Under the pieces are notes generated by a model that had not been told where the DNA came from, searched no databases, and was given only the letters and a program-made list of their open reading frames with translations. A DNA stretch of 53,945 nucleotides from JAHBNG01 sp039028975 (lineage in GTDB: Bacteria > Chloroflexota > Anaerolineae > Caldilineales > Caldilineaceae): assembly GCA_039028975.1 (NCBI GenBank), contig JBCCHB010000118.1, positions 1-53,945 on the forward strand. The letters run 5' to 3'. Positions 15,831 through 24,835 of the stretch are shown here, in pieces (position 1 is the first letter of the stretch; every line of letters starts with the position of its first letter). The position numbers were made by a program, and so were the translations under genes.

Positions 15831-18800
15831 ACAGCACCGGCGGATTCTGCACTTGTAAGACATGTTGAGCCACCCGCTTATTGACCCGTGTCAATTGATC
15901 TACATCCACCTCGCTTTGAGGAAGCAATGGGTCCTGTGGGCTATCCAGCAAAACCAAAAGACAGACCCCATCCGATACGGTCCCGGGCAACACCCAATCC
16001 CAACCAACCACATGAGGCGTGGCTGGGAGAAGATTCGATACGGTCTCGGTTCCAATGACCTGCCAGTGAGTTGTATCAAATGTGCCCTCCGGGAATGCAC
16101 TCCAAAAGTCGTCAGGCAATGGCGGGAGGCCTTCTCGGAGATCCGCGTAAAGCAGCATCACCGTCACGCTATTTGCTTGATTCCAACCTCGGTTGTGAAC
16201 CTGTACGTAGACGCGATTGCCTTGGCCCCGGTAGGGCTGATTGTGTTGAATGCCATCAATTTCTTCTATTTTGACGCCAAATCCAGTGTAGGGATGTACC
16301 GGATCATCGAATTCAACGCCATCAATCAGAGCATCTGCTGGACGCAGGGGGGGCGAATCGACCTTGATATCAATGCTTTGGTGGTGATCGATCATATTGC
16401 CAGGCTGAATTGGGTTGATAATGGCTGATGGAGAACCTCCACCTCCACCTGTATCCAATAAATGATCTCGAATGTAAATATCAACTTCCGCACCTGGATT
16501 TGCTAAATTTACTTGGTACATCCCACGTCCATGGGTGGCGGCCCGCAGTAGGCGGCGCTCTGCATCCAGGGCTAGGTCCACAACTGGTACATTGGGCAAT
16601 CCATTCTCAAAGGGTTGCCAATTTTCCCCATCATTATCAGAGAGAAAGACCCCAATATCCGTGGCAATGTAGAGCACCTGCTGATTGGAGTCGACAACAA
16701 TGGCACCTACAGGCACATCGGGCAAATCGTTTGCAATTAACTGCCAGGTCCACTCATCCGTCGCTCCATCCAATGTGCCTCGCCATACATGATCGGATTG
16801 ATTCTCTGCCGAGCCATTGAACCCCAAAAAGGTTACATAAATCGTATTGGCATTAGTGGGGTGGACAGCAATGCCCGCCAACCACCGTCGAGGCCAAGCT
16901 GGATCTGTGGGAGTAATGTCGGCAAAACTAGAGGCGGTAACTCCGCCATCGTCTGCTCGATAAAGTTTTCCACCAAGCGTTCCCACATAGATAAGTTGGG
17001 AAGTAGATGGCGCAATCACGAGTTCCGTGATTGCGCCTATCGGTTCGCTTACCGCTGACCACGCATTGGGAAAGAAAAATGGATGCAACCCGCCATTGGT
17101 CGTTCGATAGACTTGATCGGTCCCAGCAAAGAGTATCTGGGGATTACGGGGATCGATGGCAAATACTGTGGCCGGAAAGACGCCCTTACCGCCGATGCCT
17201 CGATTGGCTGGTAGAAAGAGATTGCCCCCGTCTGTGCTGCGCACAATGTTAGCATTCTGTGATTGCACATAGACAGTGTGGGAATTGGATGGATGAAAGG
17301 CTACATACCCACCATCACCGCCGTAGACGCTTCGCCACGAGAGACCACCTGTAGAGATGAGTGACCCATTATCCTGGGCACCACCACCTACCATACTGGG
17401 TACGGTCGGAGAGATATGCAGATCATAAAATTGGGTAATCGTTAGTCCGTAGCTGGCCTTTTCCCACTCAATCAGTGGATCCCCGCCTGCTATGCTTCCC
17501 CGAAACACGCCGCCGTCATTGGCAATATAGATTTGACTGTTGTTTTCTGGGTTGAAGACCAGCGCGTGCTGATCCGCGTGGGTAGCTGGTTGGGTGCCCT
17601 TGTAAGCATCCGTGACTAGGCTCCACGTCTGGCCGCCATCCTGGCTCAGCGCCACATTGAGTCCCCCTGCGAAGACGCGGTTGCCACTGGGATCCTCTGG
17701 ATCGGCAGCAATGTAGGAGCACCACCAGACAAAACCATTATCGACGCCCGGATCGCTTACCGATAGCCACCCAACAGCTCCTTCAGCCCCGGAAGTGGTT
17801 CGGAAAAGACCCAGAAGATGGCCATTCCGGTCATTCTCTATCTTGGCATAGAGCACGTTTGAATTGGCATGGGCAATGGTGAGGCTGATTCGTCCCATAC
17901 GGGATGGCGCAGGCAATCCTTGGTTACGCATAGCCCATTGCGTGCCACCATTGGTTGTTTTGAGGATACCACCATTGTGTTGGGCTGCATACGCTACACC
18001 ACGTTGAGCGGGATCGAAGAGCACATCTGTAAAGACGCCTTGACGTATGGTTGTCCAGCTCTGACCGCTATCAATCGAGCGGCATAGCCCGCCAGAGTCT
18101 GTGGCAGAGGCAAACCCAGCACAGAGAAGATGATTGGAGTCAAATGGATCCACGGCAATTTGGTAGATAAAACTGTTTTCGATGGGACCCATCAGCGTCC
18201 AGCTCTCGCCGCCATTGGTCGATCGATAGACCCCGACCCCTTCATAGAACCAGCCGAGACGGGCTGAACCAGGGGGCAAAGGTCCACTGCTAGTCAGATA
18301 GTAGACTGGTTCACCGGTTCCCGCGTAGATGATCTCAGGCTCATTTGGATCGATGGCAAGAGCGCCTATGGCTAAGGACTCCTCATCATGCATCGTCGGT
18401 TGCCAGCTCTGACCGCGATTGGTGCTCTTCCACACGCCACCATTGGCCGCACCTGCATAGAGTATGCTGCCATTGGTTGGGTGAATGGCAAGGCATTTGA
18501 TGCGCCCATTGATGTTGCGCGGCCCAATGGATATCCAGTTAAAGCCAGAGGGTGCCACTGCCGCCTCCAGCCCTTCAAATGCGCTAGATGTCTCTTGCAA
18601 CTGCTCTCGAGCATCGGCAAGTCCATCGGTCAATAGTTCACCCTCAGCTGTAACTCGGCGTTGGATTAAGAATCCCAACTTTCCAGCAAATTTCGAGTTA
18701 TGGAAGACATCCTGCTCTTTCTCACTCAGACCTCGGGCACCTGCCGGTGTTGGCTGGGGTGTCGCAGCAGGGGCAGATTCCAGCGTATCGTCAGTTTCGG

Positions 18801-18864
18801 TATGCTCTTGGAAGAGAAGTGCGGTAAGGGATGGTGTAAATCGTTCAGCAGGTTTTTTTGGCAT
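15829..18864 (-). CDS. Large sortilin/Vps10-type beta-propeller protein
   Basis: 1011 residues. Start ATG 18864 is chosen for its strong site AAAGGAG 6 bases upstream; the open frame extends 29 codons further without support. After a 120-residue low-complexity N-terminus, about residues 130-800 carry many BNR/sortilin repeats of the form VWKSTNRGQSW, VYRSTNGGESW, LCRSIDSGQSW, ILKTTNGGTQW and LSQDGGQTW, alternating with IAIHPTN / IDPRNP blocks: the two-layer propeller of VPS10/xyloglucanase-like proteins. Residues about 800-1011 form a C-terminal domain with a CARDB-like strand pattern (VYVQVHNRGWNQANSVTVMLLYADL). No signal peptide or anchor is visible. Likely a binding or glycan-acting surface protein. 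A duplicated promoter-bearing block lies 91 bases upstream. Confidence 0.85.
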   Translation of the reverse strand: MPKKPAERFTPSLTALLFQEHTETDDTLESAPAATPQPTPAGARGLSEKEQDVFHNSKFAGKLGFLIQRRVTAEGELLTDGLADAREQLQETSSAFEGLEAAVAPSGFNWISIGPRNINGRIKCLAIHPTNGSILYAGAANGGVWKSTNRGQSWQPTMHDEESLAIGALAIDPNEPEIIYAGTGEPVYYLTSSGPLPPGSARLGWFYEGVGVYRSTNGGESWTLMGPIENSFIYQIAVDPFDSNHLLCAGFASATDSGGLCRSIDSGQSWTTIRQGVFTDVLFDPAQRGVAYAAQHNGGILKTTNGGTQWAMRNQGLPAPSRMGRISLTIAHANSNVLYAKIENDRNGHLLGLFRTTSGAEGAVGWLSVSDPGVDNGFVWWCSYIAADPEDPSGNRVFAGGLNVALSQDGGQTWSLVTDAYKGTQPATHADQHALVFNPENNSQIYIANDGGVFRGSIAGGDPLIEWEKASYGLTITQFYDLHISPTVPSMVGGGAQDNGSLISTGGLSWRSVYGGDGGYVAFHPSNSHTVYVQSQNANIVRSTDGGNLFLPANRGIGGKGVFPATVFAIDPRNPQILFAGTDQVYRTTNGGLHPFFFPNAWSAVSEPIGAITELVIAPSTSQLIYVGTLGGKLYRADDGGVTASSFADITPTDPAWPRRWLAGIAVHPTNANTIYVTFLGFNGSAENQSDHVWRGTLDGATDEWTWQLIANDLPDVPVGAIVVDSNQQVLYIATDIGVFLSDNDGENWQPFENGLPNVPVVDLALDAERRLLRAATHGRGMYQVNLANPGAEVDIYIRDHLLDTGGGGGSPSAIINPIQPGNMIDHHQSIDIKVDSPPLRPADALIDGVEFDDPVHPYTGFGVKIEEIDGIQHNQPYRGQGNRVYVQVHNRGWNQANSVTVMLLYADLREGLPPLPDDFWSAFPEGTFDTTHWQVIGTETVSNLLPATPHVVGWDWVLPGTVSDGVCLLVLLDSPQDPLLPQSEVDVDQLTRVNKRVAQHVLQVQNPPVL

Positions 18865-18954
18865 GGTTTTCTCCTTTGTTCTGGCATACGTCTTAGTACA
18901 TTTTGCGTTAGAACATGTCGCATCACAAAAGGCGCAGGTATACAGAGCCACCAG

Positions 18955-19036
18955 GTCTTTGAAACCCGTTCTTGGACACTCTGTCTACCCACATTATAAT
19001 GCATGAATAGGTATAGCGCATGGACAAAAAAATCAG
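18955..19036 (+). repeat. Duplicated promoter-bearing block, copy 1
   Basis: About 82 bases nearly identical to 32567-32649: I count four substitutions and one single-base gap. It has TGGACA (-35-like) and TATAAT (-10) in plus orientation, then a mini-frame ATG at 19020-19043 that would read MDKKIRK. In plus direction there is no gene for it to drive here; the other copy lies upstream of a real gene. Confidence 0.85.
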
Positions 19037-19233
19037 AAAGTAAAAAGTATAGTCTGCAGGCTAGTTTCTTCCCAACTTATGTCCCAATCAGCCTGAAGCA
19101 GTCGTAAATGGATGATTCCTTCAACGTAGTTTTGCCAACTACAGTTCTGCTAAGCGAAGCTCGAGTATGGATTCCGAATAAATTGATTCACCTTGTTTGG
19201 TGTACTTCAATTATCTGGATGAGCTGTTACAAA

Positions 19234-19268
19234 TAGAAAGACAGTCGGAAATCCCGACTGTCTTTCTA
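19234..19268 (-). terminator. Intrinsic terminator after the P-type ATPase gene
   Basis: Perfect 15-bp stem tagaaagacagtcgg (19234-19248) with its complement (19254-19268) and a 5-base loop. It lies about 120 bases beyond the ATPase stop on the minus strand, followed there by a short T-rich stretch. Confidence 0.7.
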
Positions 19269-19387
19269 GGGGTACAAGGGCGCCCATTTGAGAACGAATC
19301 GATATTACAGAATCGGAAGTCGAGTTGCTGTAATGGATGTAGTCGATGAGTTGATGACCGGTCCACCTAATGGGAAAAGAACTTCAA

Positions 19388-21487
19388 TTAGCATTTTCGC
19401 TGTGAAGGCTTACTTGCCTCTATCTCCTTGTAGGTAAACAGCGGCAACAGACCATTCCCCATACCCACAAACAGAATTGTCCCGGAGAGGAGTACGCCAA
19501 TGGTTACCCCCCAGTGGAGAAAGAGAACGCCACCGATACAAATAGCGCTGGGAATCGTCGAAATCGATAAATTGGTTTGCATATTCTTCTCAAAGTGTTT
19601 GCCGATTTCGAGAAGCGACATAAACTGTCCTAATGTGCCATCCATCATCACAACTTGGGCTGTATCCTGGGCTACAGTCGTAGCGCCTCGTAGCGAGATT
19701 GAAAGATCTGCTTTTTTCAGCGCAATTGAATCGTTGATGCCATCACCAATAAAGCAGACGGTTCGACCCCCTTGTTGTAAATCTTCAATAATTTCAGCCT
19801 TTTGTTCAGGCAAAGTACTAGCAAAATACTGCTCAATTCCCAGTGTATTGGCAAGCGCATTTGTTGGGTGTTCATGATCGCCTGAGATAATGCACATTGG
19901 TAAACCTCGATGACGCAACTCGTCAACAATTTGCTTAGCCTCTGGTCGGATAGTGGCATGGAGTTCTATAGCCCCTACCAATGTTCGGTTGTGCGCAACC
20001 ATCACAAGAGAGTGCCCTTGCTTGTGACATTGCTTTTGAATATCGGCCAAATCTGCATCAATGGCGATATCCTCCAATGTCATAAATTGATGACTTCCAA
20101 CATGGATGATGTCATCGGCCAACGTAACCTGAATACCATAGCCAATCCTGTAATTTGCACTTTCCATGCGAGGCCAACTTAAGTCACGTTCACTTGCGCA
20201 TTGCAAAATTGCTTTCGCAATCGGGTGGACTTGTCCATGTTCTGCTGTAGCTGCATATTGTAGCAACTCATTCTCAGTAACACCGTTGAATGTATGAATG
20301 ACGGCTACTGTTGGAGTTTCTATAGTCAGTGTTCCTGTTTTATCAAAGACGATCATATCGATCTGGTCGAGTACCTCTAGTGAACGACCATCTTTAATCA
20401 GGATTCCTTGTTGTGATGCAATATTCAAAAATGAAAGCATAGACAACGGTGAATAGATACGCATCTTGTACCCAAACATATTGGTCAATATAGCGAGCGC
20501 GCTACTCAAACCTAACGTAGGCAGGGCCAGTGCACTTAAACCAAGCGTCGGTAAGGTGAGCTGATCTGCAATCTTTTCACCACGAGATTGCAAGGTGCTT
20601 TGAAAATCGGCTGTCTGTTCGAGGACTTTACCAATTTGCATGGCAACCGTTTCCTGGCCCGTCTTTTGGGTTTGTATGTGGATTTGACCCGCTAAAACGA
20701 CAGTTGAAGCAAAAACTGTGTCGCCCATGCACTTTTCAACAGGTTGTGCCTCTCCGGTCAACATATGTTGATCAACAGAAGCAACCCCACTAGTGATGAG
20801 GCCATCCACAGGGATCATCTGGCCTGCGGTGACGATAATGAGATCTTGAAACTGTAACTGGTCAAACGGGATTTCAACCTCTTGATCATCTACAACTACC
20901 CAAACGGTGCGTGGTAACTCGCCAAATAGATTTGTTAAACTTTGCCTGGAATTATTTTGGCTCTTAACTAACAAATACTGACCTAAAGTAAACATCCAAA
21001 GACCCGCTACATTGGTGTAAAGATACCCACCAAGTATCGCACCTGTCGCCAATATTGTATCGAGAACGTAAGAAGATATGCGGCGTTCCTTGAAGCTCTG
21101 ATAGGTCAGGCGGTATGCCGGAATCAACGAGTAGATTGAACCGGGCAGTGTTAGTAGAATCAGAGGCGAATAGAGCAGGCTCAATCCAGCAATACCAATG
21201 TTGAGCCATTGAATTCTTAGCAAGCGCAGCACGGCTCGTTCTTCAACGCTGGGTGCCGTTGAACCTGCAATTGTCGCCATCTGCTGGCGGCGTTTATGGC
21301 CTGTAAGTGTGGTCAACTGCGCCTGTAACTCACTTACCCAACTATTGGTTGGAGTTGGGGTATGTACAGTAGTGATATGTTTAGTAAGAGCATTAACCAA
21401 AGTGCTTTTGTTCACTCTTTGATCTTGATACACCCTCCTGCCAACTAAAATAGCACCGCCGATAATCGCAGTTATTTCAAAGAACAT
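19388..21487 (-). CDS. P1B-like P-type ATPase without CPC motif
   Basis: 699 residues. Core motifs of P-type ATPases are all present: LTGEA (TGE at 244-246), DKTGTLT with phosphorylated Asp382, a VHPIAKAI block (HP locus of heavy-metal pumps), and GDGINDSIAL. The overall layout is that of heavy-metal P1B pumps, but the metal motif of the sixth helix, normally CPC, SPC or CPH, reads YSPL (residues 345-348), with no Cys or His. No N-terminal metal-binding domain or CXXC is seen; the first about 95 residues are hydrophilic after one short hydrophobic segment. A remnant at 3048-3428 shares the atypical motif (IISPIS). Transported ion unknown; membrane location is certain. Confidence 0.85.
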   Translation of the reverse strand: MFFEITAIIGGAILVGRRVYQDQRVNKSTLVNALTKHITTVHTPTPTNSWVSELQAQLTTLTGHKRRQQMATIAGSTAPSVEERAVLRLLRIQWLNIGIAGLSLLYSPLILLTLPGSIYSLIPAYRLTYQSFKERRISSYVLDTILATGAILGGYLYTNVAGLWMFTLGQYLLVKSQNNSRQSLTNLFGELPRTVWVVVDDQEVEIPFDQLQFQDLIIVTAGQMIPVDGLITSGVASVDQHMLTGEAQPVEKCMGDTVFASTVVLAGQIHIQTQKTGQETVAMQIGKVLEQTADFQSTLQSRGEKIADQLTLPTLGLSALALPTLGLSSALAILTNMFGYKMRIYSPLSMLSFLNIASQQGILIKDGRSLEVLDQIDMIVFDKTGTLTIETPTVAVIHTFNGVTENELLQYAATAEHGQVHPIAKAILQCASERDLSWPRMESANYRIGYGIQVTLADDIIHVGSHQFMTLEDIAIDADLADIQKQCHKQGHSLVMVAHNRTLVGAIELHATIRPEAKQIVDELRHRGLPMCIISGDHEHPTNALANTLGIEQYFASTLPEQKAEIIEDLQQGGRTVCFIGDGINDSIALKKADLSISLRGATTVAQDTAQVVMMDGTLGQFMSLLEIGKHFEKNMQTNLSISTIPSAICIGGVLFLHWGVTIGVLLSGTILFVGMGNGLLPLFTYKEIEASKPSQRKC

Positions 21488-21662
21488 TGTTTATATTAGG
21501 CCCTTGTAAAAATTATCAACAGTTTTGTGGCGATGTTGATGAAGCCATTTCACTGTTGCTTCCGCAGGTCCTTTTTGCCGTTTTGCTAAGGGTTGTCATC
21601 CTGAACCCCCAGTGAAGGCGAAAAAGTAGTAGACCTGGCACTGATTAGTTTGATGATTAAGT

Positions 21663-22460
21663 TTATTTTTGCCCAACTGTAATGAATCGCAATGAGGTGC
21701 GGTTAAAATCAGATATTTCATTGCTACACGCTTGCGCCCACAGTCGTTCGGGAATTAATTGTTGATTCCGAAAAACGTCGATTATGTTTTCAGCATAACT
21801 TAAGTCGGACCTGGTTTTTGTGAAGTTTGCCTGTAATTCGATGGTTTCCGCTTGAACATTCTTAAGATTTAGTTCAGCAAAAAGCTGAGTGGCCATACTA
21901 CCAATGCGAGGATTATTTCCACAACGTGCCATATAATCACATACCCGGTTCAAGATCAAGTTAAATTCATGACTTGAGGGTGTAATGTAGTCTTTGAACC
22001 TGTCTGTATCATGGATAACCAAATAGCCGCCATCATTCAATAGATCTTTGCATTTTTCTAGCAGCTTGAGGATAGATAGAGCTGGTATATGTTGGAGAAC
22101 CAGGCGCAAATAAATGAAGTCAAAACCAGGTATATCTATAGGCGCGTCTCCGTGGACCAAATCAACTTGACGAAAGATAAGTTGACTATGGCCATAACAT
22201 TGGGTGGCTTTCTGAACGGCTTTGGCTGATGTGTCCCAGCCCTCGACATGCGGTGCATAGCCTTCTTGAAATAATGTCGCTGCATCAACACCAACGCCGC
22301 ACCCATAGGACAAAATCCGCATCCGTTCAGGAGCATTGATATGAAGGCCCATGTTTTCTAATGTGGTTTTCTCCCATGCCCAATCATCATTAAATTGGTT
22401 CGTCAACCGCTCTGACTCAGCCGTTGGGTGTACGTGGGTATATGAAGGTACACGATGCAT
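21663..22460 (-). CDS. Class I SAM-dependent methyltransferase
   Basis: 265 residues with a Rossmann methyltransferase core: motif I RILSYGCGVGVDAATL (residues about 49-64), the acidic end of strand 2 in VEGWDTSAKAV, and the later DFIYLRLVLQHIP and GGYLVIHDTDRF blocks. AGGAG lies seven bases before ATG 22460. The C-terminal about 80 residues are unassigned and may shape the acceptor site. It lies between the ATPase and the GCS2-CBS gene on the same strand, with gaps of about 120-175 bases. The substrate is unknown. Confidence 0.87.
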   Translation of the reverse strand: MHRVPSYTHVHPTAESERLTNQFNDDWAWEKTTLENMGLHINAPERMRILSYGCGVGVDAATLFQEGYAPHVEGWDTSAKAVQKATQCYGHSQLIFRQVDLVHGDAPIDIPGFDFIYLRLVLQHIPALSILKLLEKCKDLLNDGGYLVIHDTDRFKDYITPSSHEFNLILNRVCDYMARCGNNPRIGSMATQLFAELNLKNVQAETIELQANFTKTRSDLSYAENIIDVFRNQQLIPERLWAQACSNEISDFNRTSLRFITVGQK

Positions 22461-22579
22461 TTATGGCTCCTGTAAAACCAGCTTGTACATTCCAAAGCAG
22501 CTGATAAGCTGAGTTGGAATGTATTTGGAATTCTATTGATGAATTTCAGGCGACTCATCTTTTCGAGATGTTAGTCTTC

Positions 22580-24544
22580 TTATAGGAATGGTCTAGGAAC
22601 TACGTCTATTTCACTATCTGGTTTGACATTGGCAACAACCCCGTTCCACGCCTGAGGAGGGCACTCCAGTTTCGTTACAACACCCACCAGCAGTCCCTGG
22701 CTGACGACAGGTAAGTAACTCACATTATGTTGTTGCATGAGCTGGATTGCTTCCAATTGGGTTGAACTAGGGTCAACAATGGCTGGTATAGGGGTCATCA
22801 TATCCCCAATCGTTTCACGCTTCTCGTCTTCTTCAAAGTAATGCTTGTTTAAATCGTATTTCTCAATTTGGCACTTGTATATGACGCCAACCAGATAGCC
22901 TTGATTATCTTCTACCAGCACATAGTCTGTCTGCTCCCAAGCCATGATCGCTTGTGCCAGGTCGACGATGTCGTCCGCCTGTACAGTCGTTGGTTTCGTA
23001 CACATTGCCCCTTCAACCTTAACGTCTAAGGAGTTTTGATCTTCGAACTGGCTCGTTTTCGGTGTTACCCAAGTATGGACAGGTTGATGTTGCCATTGCT
23101 GGGTAAGCAAACTCGCTGTCAGCGCTGTGAGGGCATTTGGCTGGTTTGTCGTTTCAAGCAATGCTGAGTAGGACTCTGCCATCCAGGAAGCCCCAGTGCG
23201 TTTTGCGCTGGCTCTTTGTTCAATGATGCCCAAGTATCTCTCAACATCCTTGGCATCTATATATCGGCTTTTCAATCCAGCTTCGGCAATCGGCAATAGC
23301 TCCTGTAATATTAGTGCTTGGGCTTGCATGCTTTGCCCATTGAGCCAAGCCAACTCTGATTTCAAACCATATCTGGCCGCTTTGACAAAATTATCCTTGG
23401 TATCTGCAAAGGAGATCTGTTGTTTCACATCAGGATACTCATGTGCAATGCCAATCATCAAGCCGAACCAGAATGCCGCATTGGCCATTTCATCCACGAG
23501 GGTAGGCCCCGATGGCATGAGCCGATTTTCAATGCGCAGATGAGGCTGCCCGTTTGAACTGATACCGTAACAGGGGCGATTCCAACGGTATATGGTTGAG
23601 TTATGGATTTGCAAGGCTTCTAGCAAAGGTGTCTTCCCTGCCCGAATCATCTCTACCGCATCTTCCCTCGTGGCAGCACCGAGCAAGACTCGATGCCGAC
23701 AGATATCCTCTCTGTATATCTCCAAGACTGAACTGTGCAGCCAATCATCGCCAAAATAGGCACGTGGACTCTTTTGGCGGAGGAATTCGGTGGGAAGCCG
23801 TGTATCTGTTGATTGTTGGAAGAGGGCCATTCGGGATTCATGCCATAGCCGTTTGCCAAAGAGAAGAGGAGAATTGGCGGATATTGCCAAAATAGGCCCG
23901 GCCAGGAGTTGGGCAATATTGTAGTATTGAACAAAACTTCTGGCTGGCACCTGTAAATGGACCTGAAAGCTTGTTCCACATGCAGGCAAAAGCGTTGAGT
24001 GATGTCGCAATCGAAGTTCATCAATCCCTTGGATATAACAGTAAAAGCCCTCGCCATTTAATGCTTCTTTTGTTATATCCTGAAGCTTCTTATACCTGTC
24101 CTTCGGTGTTAAGTTATGCATCTCTACATCGTGCTTATGTAAAGATGGTAGGATACCCGTCAATGCCACCTCGGCATTATGCGTGTGTGCAATCGTTCTA
24201 ATCTGCTCCAAATAGCCTAGCCCTTCATCTTCCATCAAGCTCAAACAATCTCTAGAAAAATCTCTCGGCAATAAATTTGTCTCTAAGTTGAACTTGGCTA
24301 GTTCCGGCTTGAGCCAAGGCGTTTGCGGTATTTCGGATAAAATGTCTGGGCCAACTGGTGACGGGGTCATGGTTGTTTGATCCACGAGAATGATCTCCTG
24401 CTCAGCGCCAATCCGCAGGACCTCCTCTTCAAACCAGTTATGGTCCAACATATACTCAAGAGCCTGCACATCTTTCAACAAGGCACGCATGAACTTTTGC
24501 ATCACTCTGTCACTCTGAATGCCCGAACCCTTTGTTCTATCCAT
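22580..24544 (-). CDS. GCS2-type glutamate-cysteine ligase fused to a CBS-domain pair
   Basis: 654 residues. Residues about 15-420 match the GCS2 (carboxylate-amine ligase / plant-type gamma-glutamylcysteine synthetase) family: GAEQEIILVD, FNLETNLLPRD, LTGILPSLHKHD, CGTSFQVHLQVP and LRIENRLMPSGPT. The C-terminal about 150 residues hold two CBS motifs (a DYVLVEDNQGYLVGVIYK unit and an MMTPIPAIVDPSSTQLEAIQLM / VSYLPVV unit), which usually bind adenine nucleotides. The enzyme probably makes a gamma-glutamyl or related amide bond with ATP. The CBS part suggests control by cellular energy state (inference). Start ATG 24544 is chosen; the frame is open back to 24727 but that stretch is not family-like, and ATG 24502 is an alternative. 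Confidence 0.83.
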   Translation of the reverse strand: MDRTKGSGIQSDRVMQKFMRALLKDVQALEYMLDHNWFEEEVLRIGAEQEIILVDQTTMTPSPVGPDILSEIPQTPWLKPELAKFNLETNLLPRDFSRDCLSLMEDEGLGYLEQIRTIAHTHNAEVALTGILPSLHKHDVEMHNLTPKDRYKKLQDITKEALNGEGFYCYIQGIDELRLRHHSTLLPACGTSFQVHLQVPARSFVQYYNIAQLLAGPILAISANSPLLFGKRLWHESRMALFQQSTDTRLPTEFLRQKSPRAYFGDDWLHSSVLEIYREDICRHRVLLGAATREDAVEMIRAGKTPLLEALQIHNSTIYRWNRPCYGISSNGQPHLRIENRLMPSGPTLVDEMANAAFWFGLMIGIAHEYPDVKQQISFADTKDNFVKAARYGLKSELAWLNGQSMQAQALILQELLPIAEAGLKSRYIDAKDVERYLGIIEQRASAKRTGASWMAESYSALLETTNQPNALTALTASLLTQQWQHQPVHTWVTPKTSQFEDQNSLDVKVEGAMCTKPTTVQADDIVDLAQAIMAWEQTDYVLVEDNQGYLVGVIYKCQIEKYDLNKHYFEEDEKRETIGDMMTPIPAIVDPSSTQLEAIQLMQQHNVSYLPVVSQGLLVGVVTKLECPPQAWNGVVANVKPDSEIDVVPRPFL

Positions 24545-24835
24545 AATTGAAGATACATCTATTGATCGACGCTGAGCGAGCAATCGAGTTTTTTTAATAG
24601 TCTTAGGCTCATATGGGGTTCCAAAGATCTGGCCATGTATTGATATGATCTTACTCAGGTAAATTGATATAGCTAGTGTGTAGATCCTAGGAATGCCATA
24701 TGAGCGTAGTCTTATATTTGACGGCACTGCTTCAGGCGCAACGCACGGATAGGAACTCCTCTAGGCAACTCCTCATCACATTACTCCGTGCATCGCACTT
24801 TTCGCTTAAGTTTGCAGCCATGAGCGTAGCTGCAA

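Larger units (their letters stand above)
18865..19387. other. Intergenic region with duplicated block and terminator
   Basis: It separates the sortilin-like gene and the ATPase gene, both on the minus strand. It contains the promoter-like repeat at 18955-19036 and the hairpin at 19234-19268. No further gene is supported. Confidence 0.6.
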
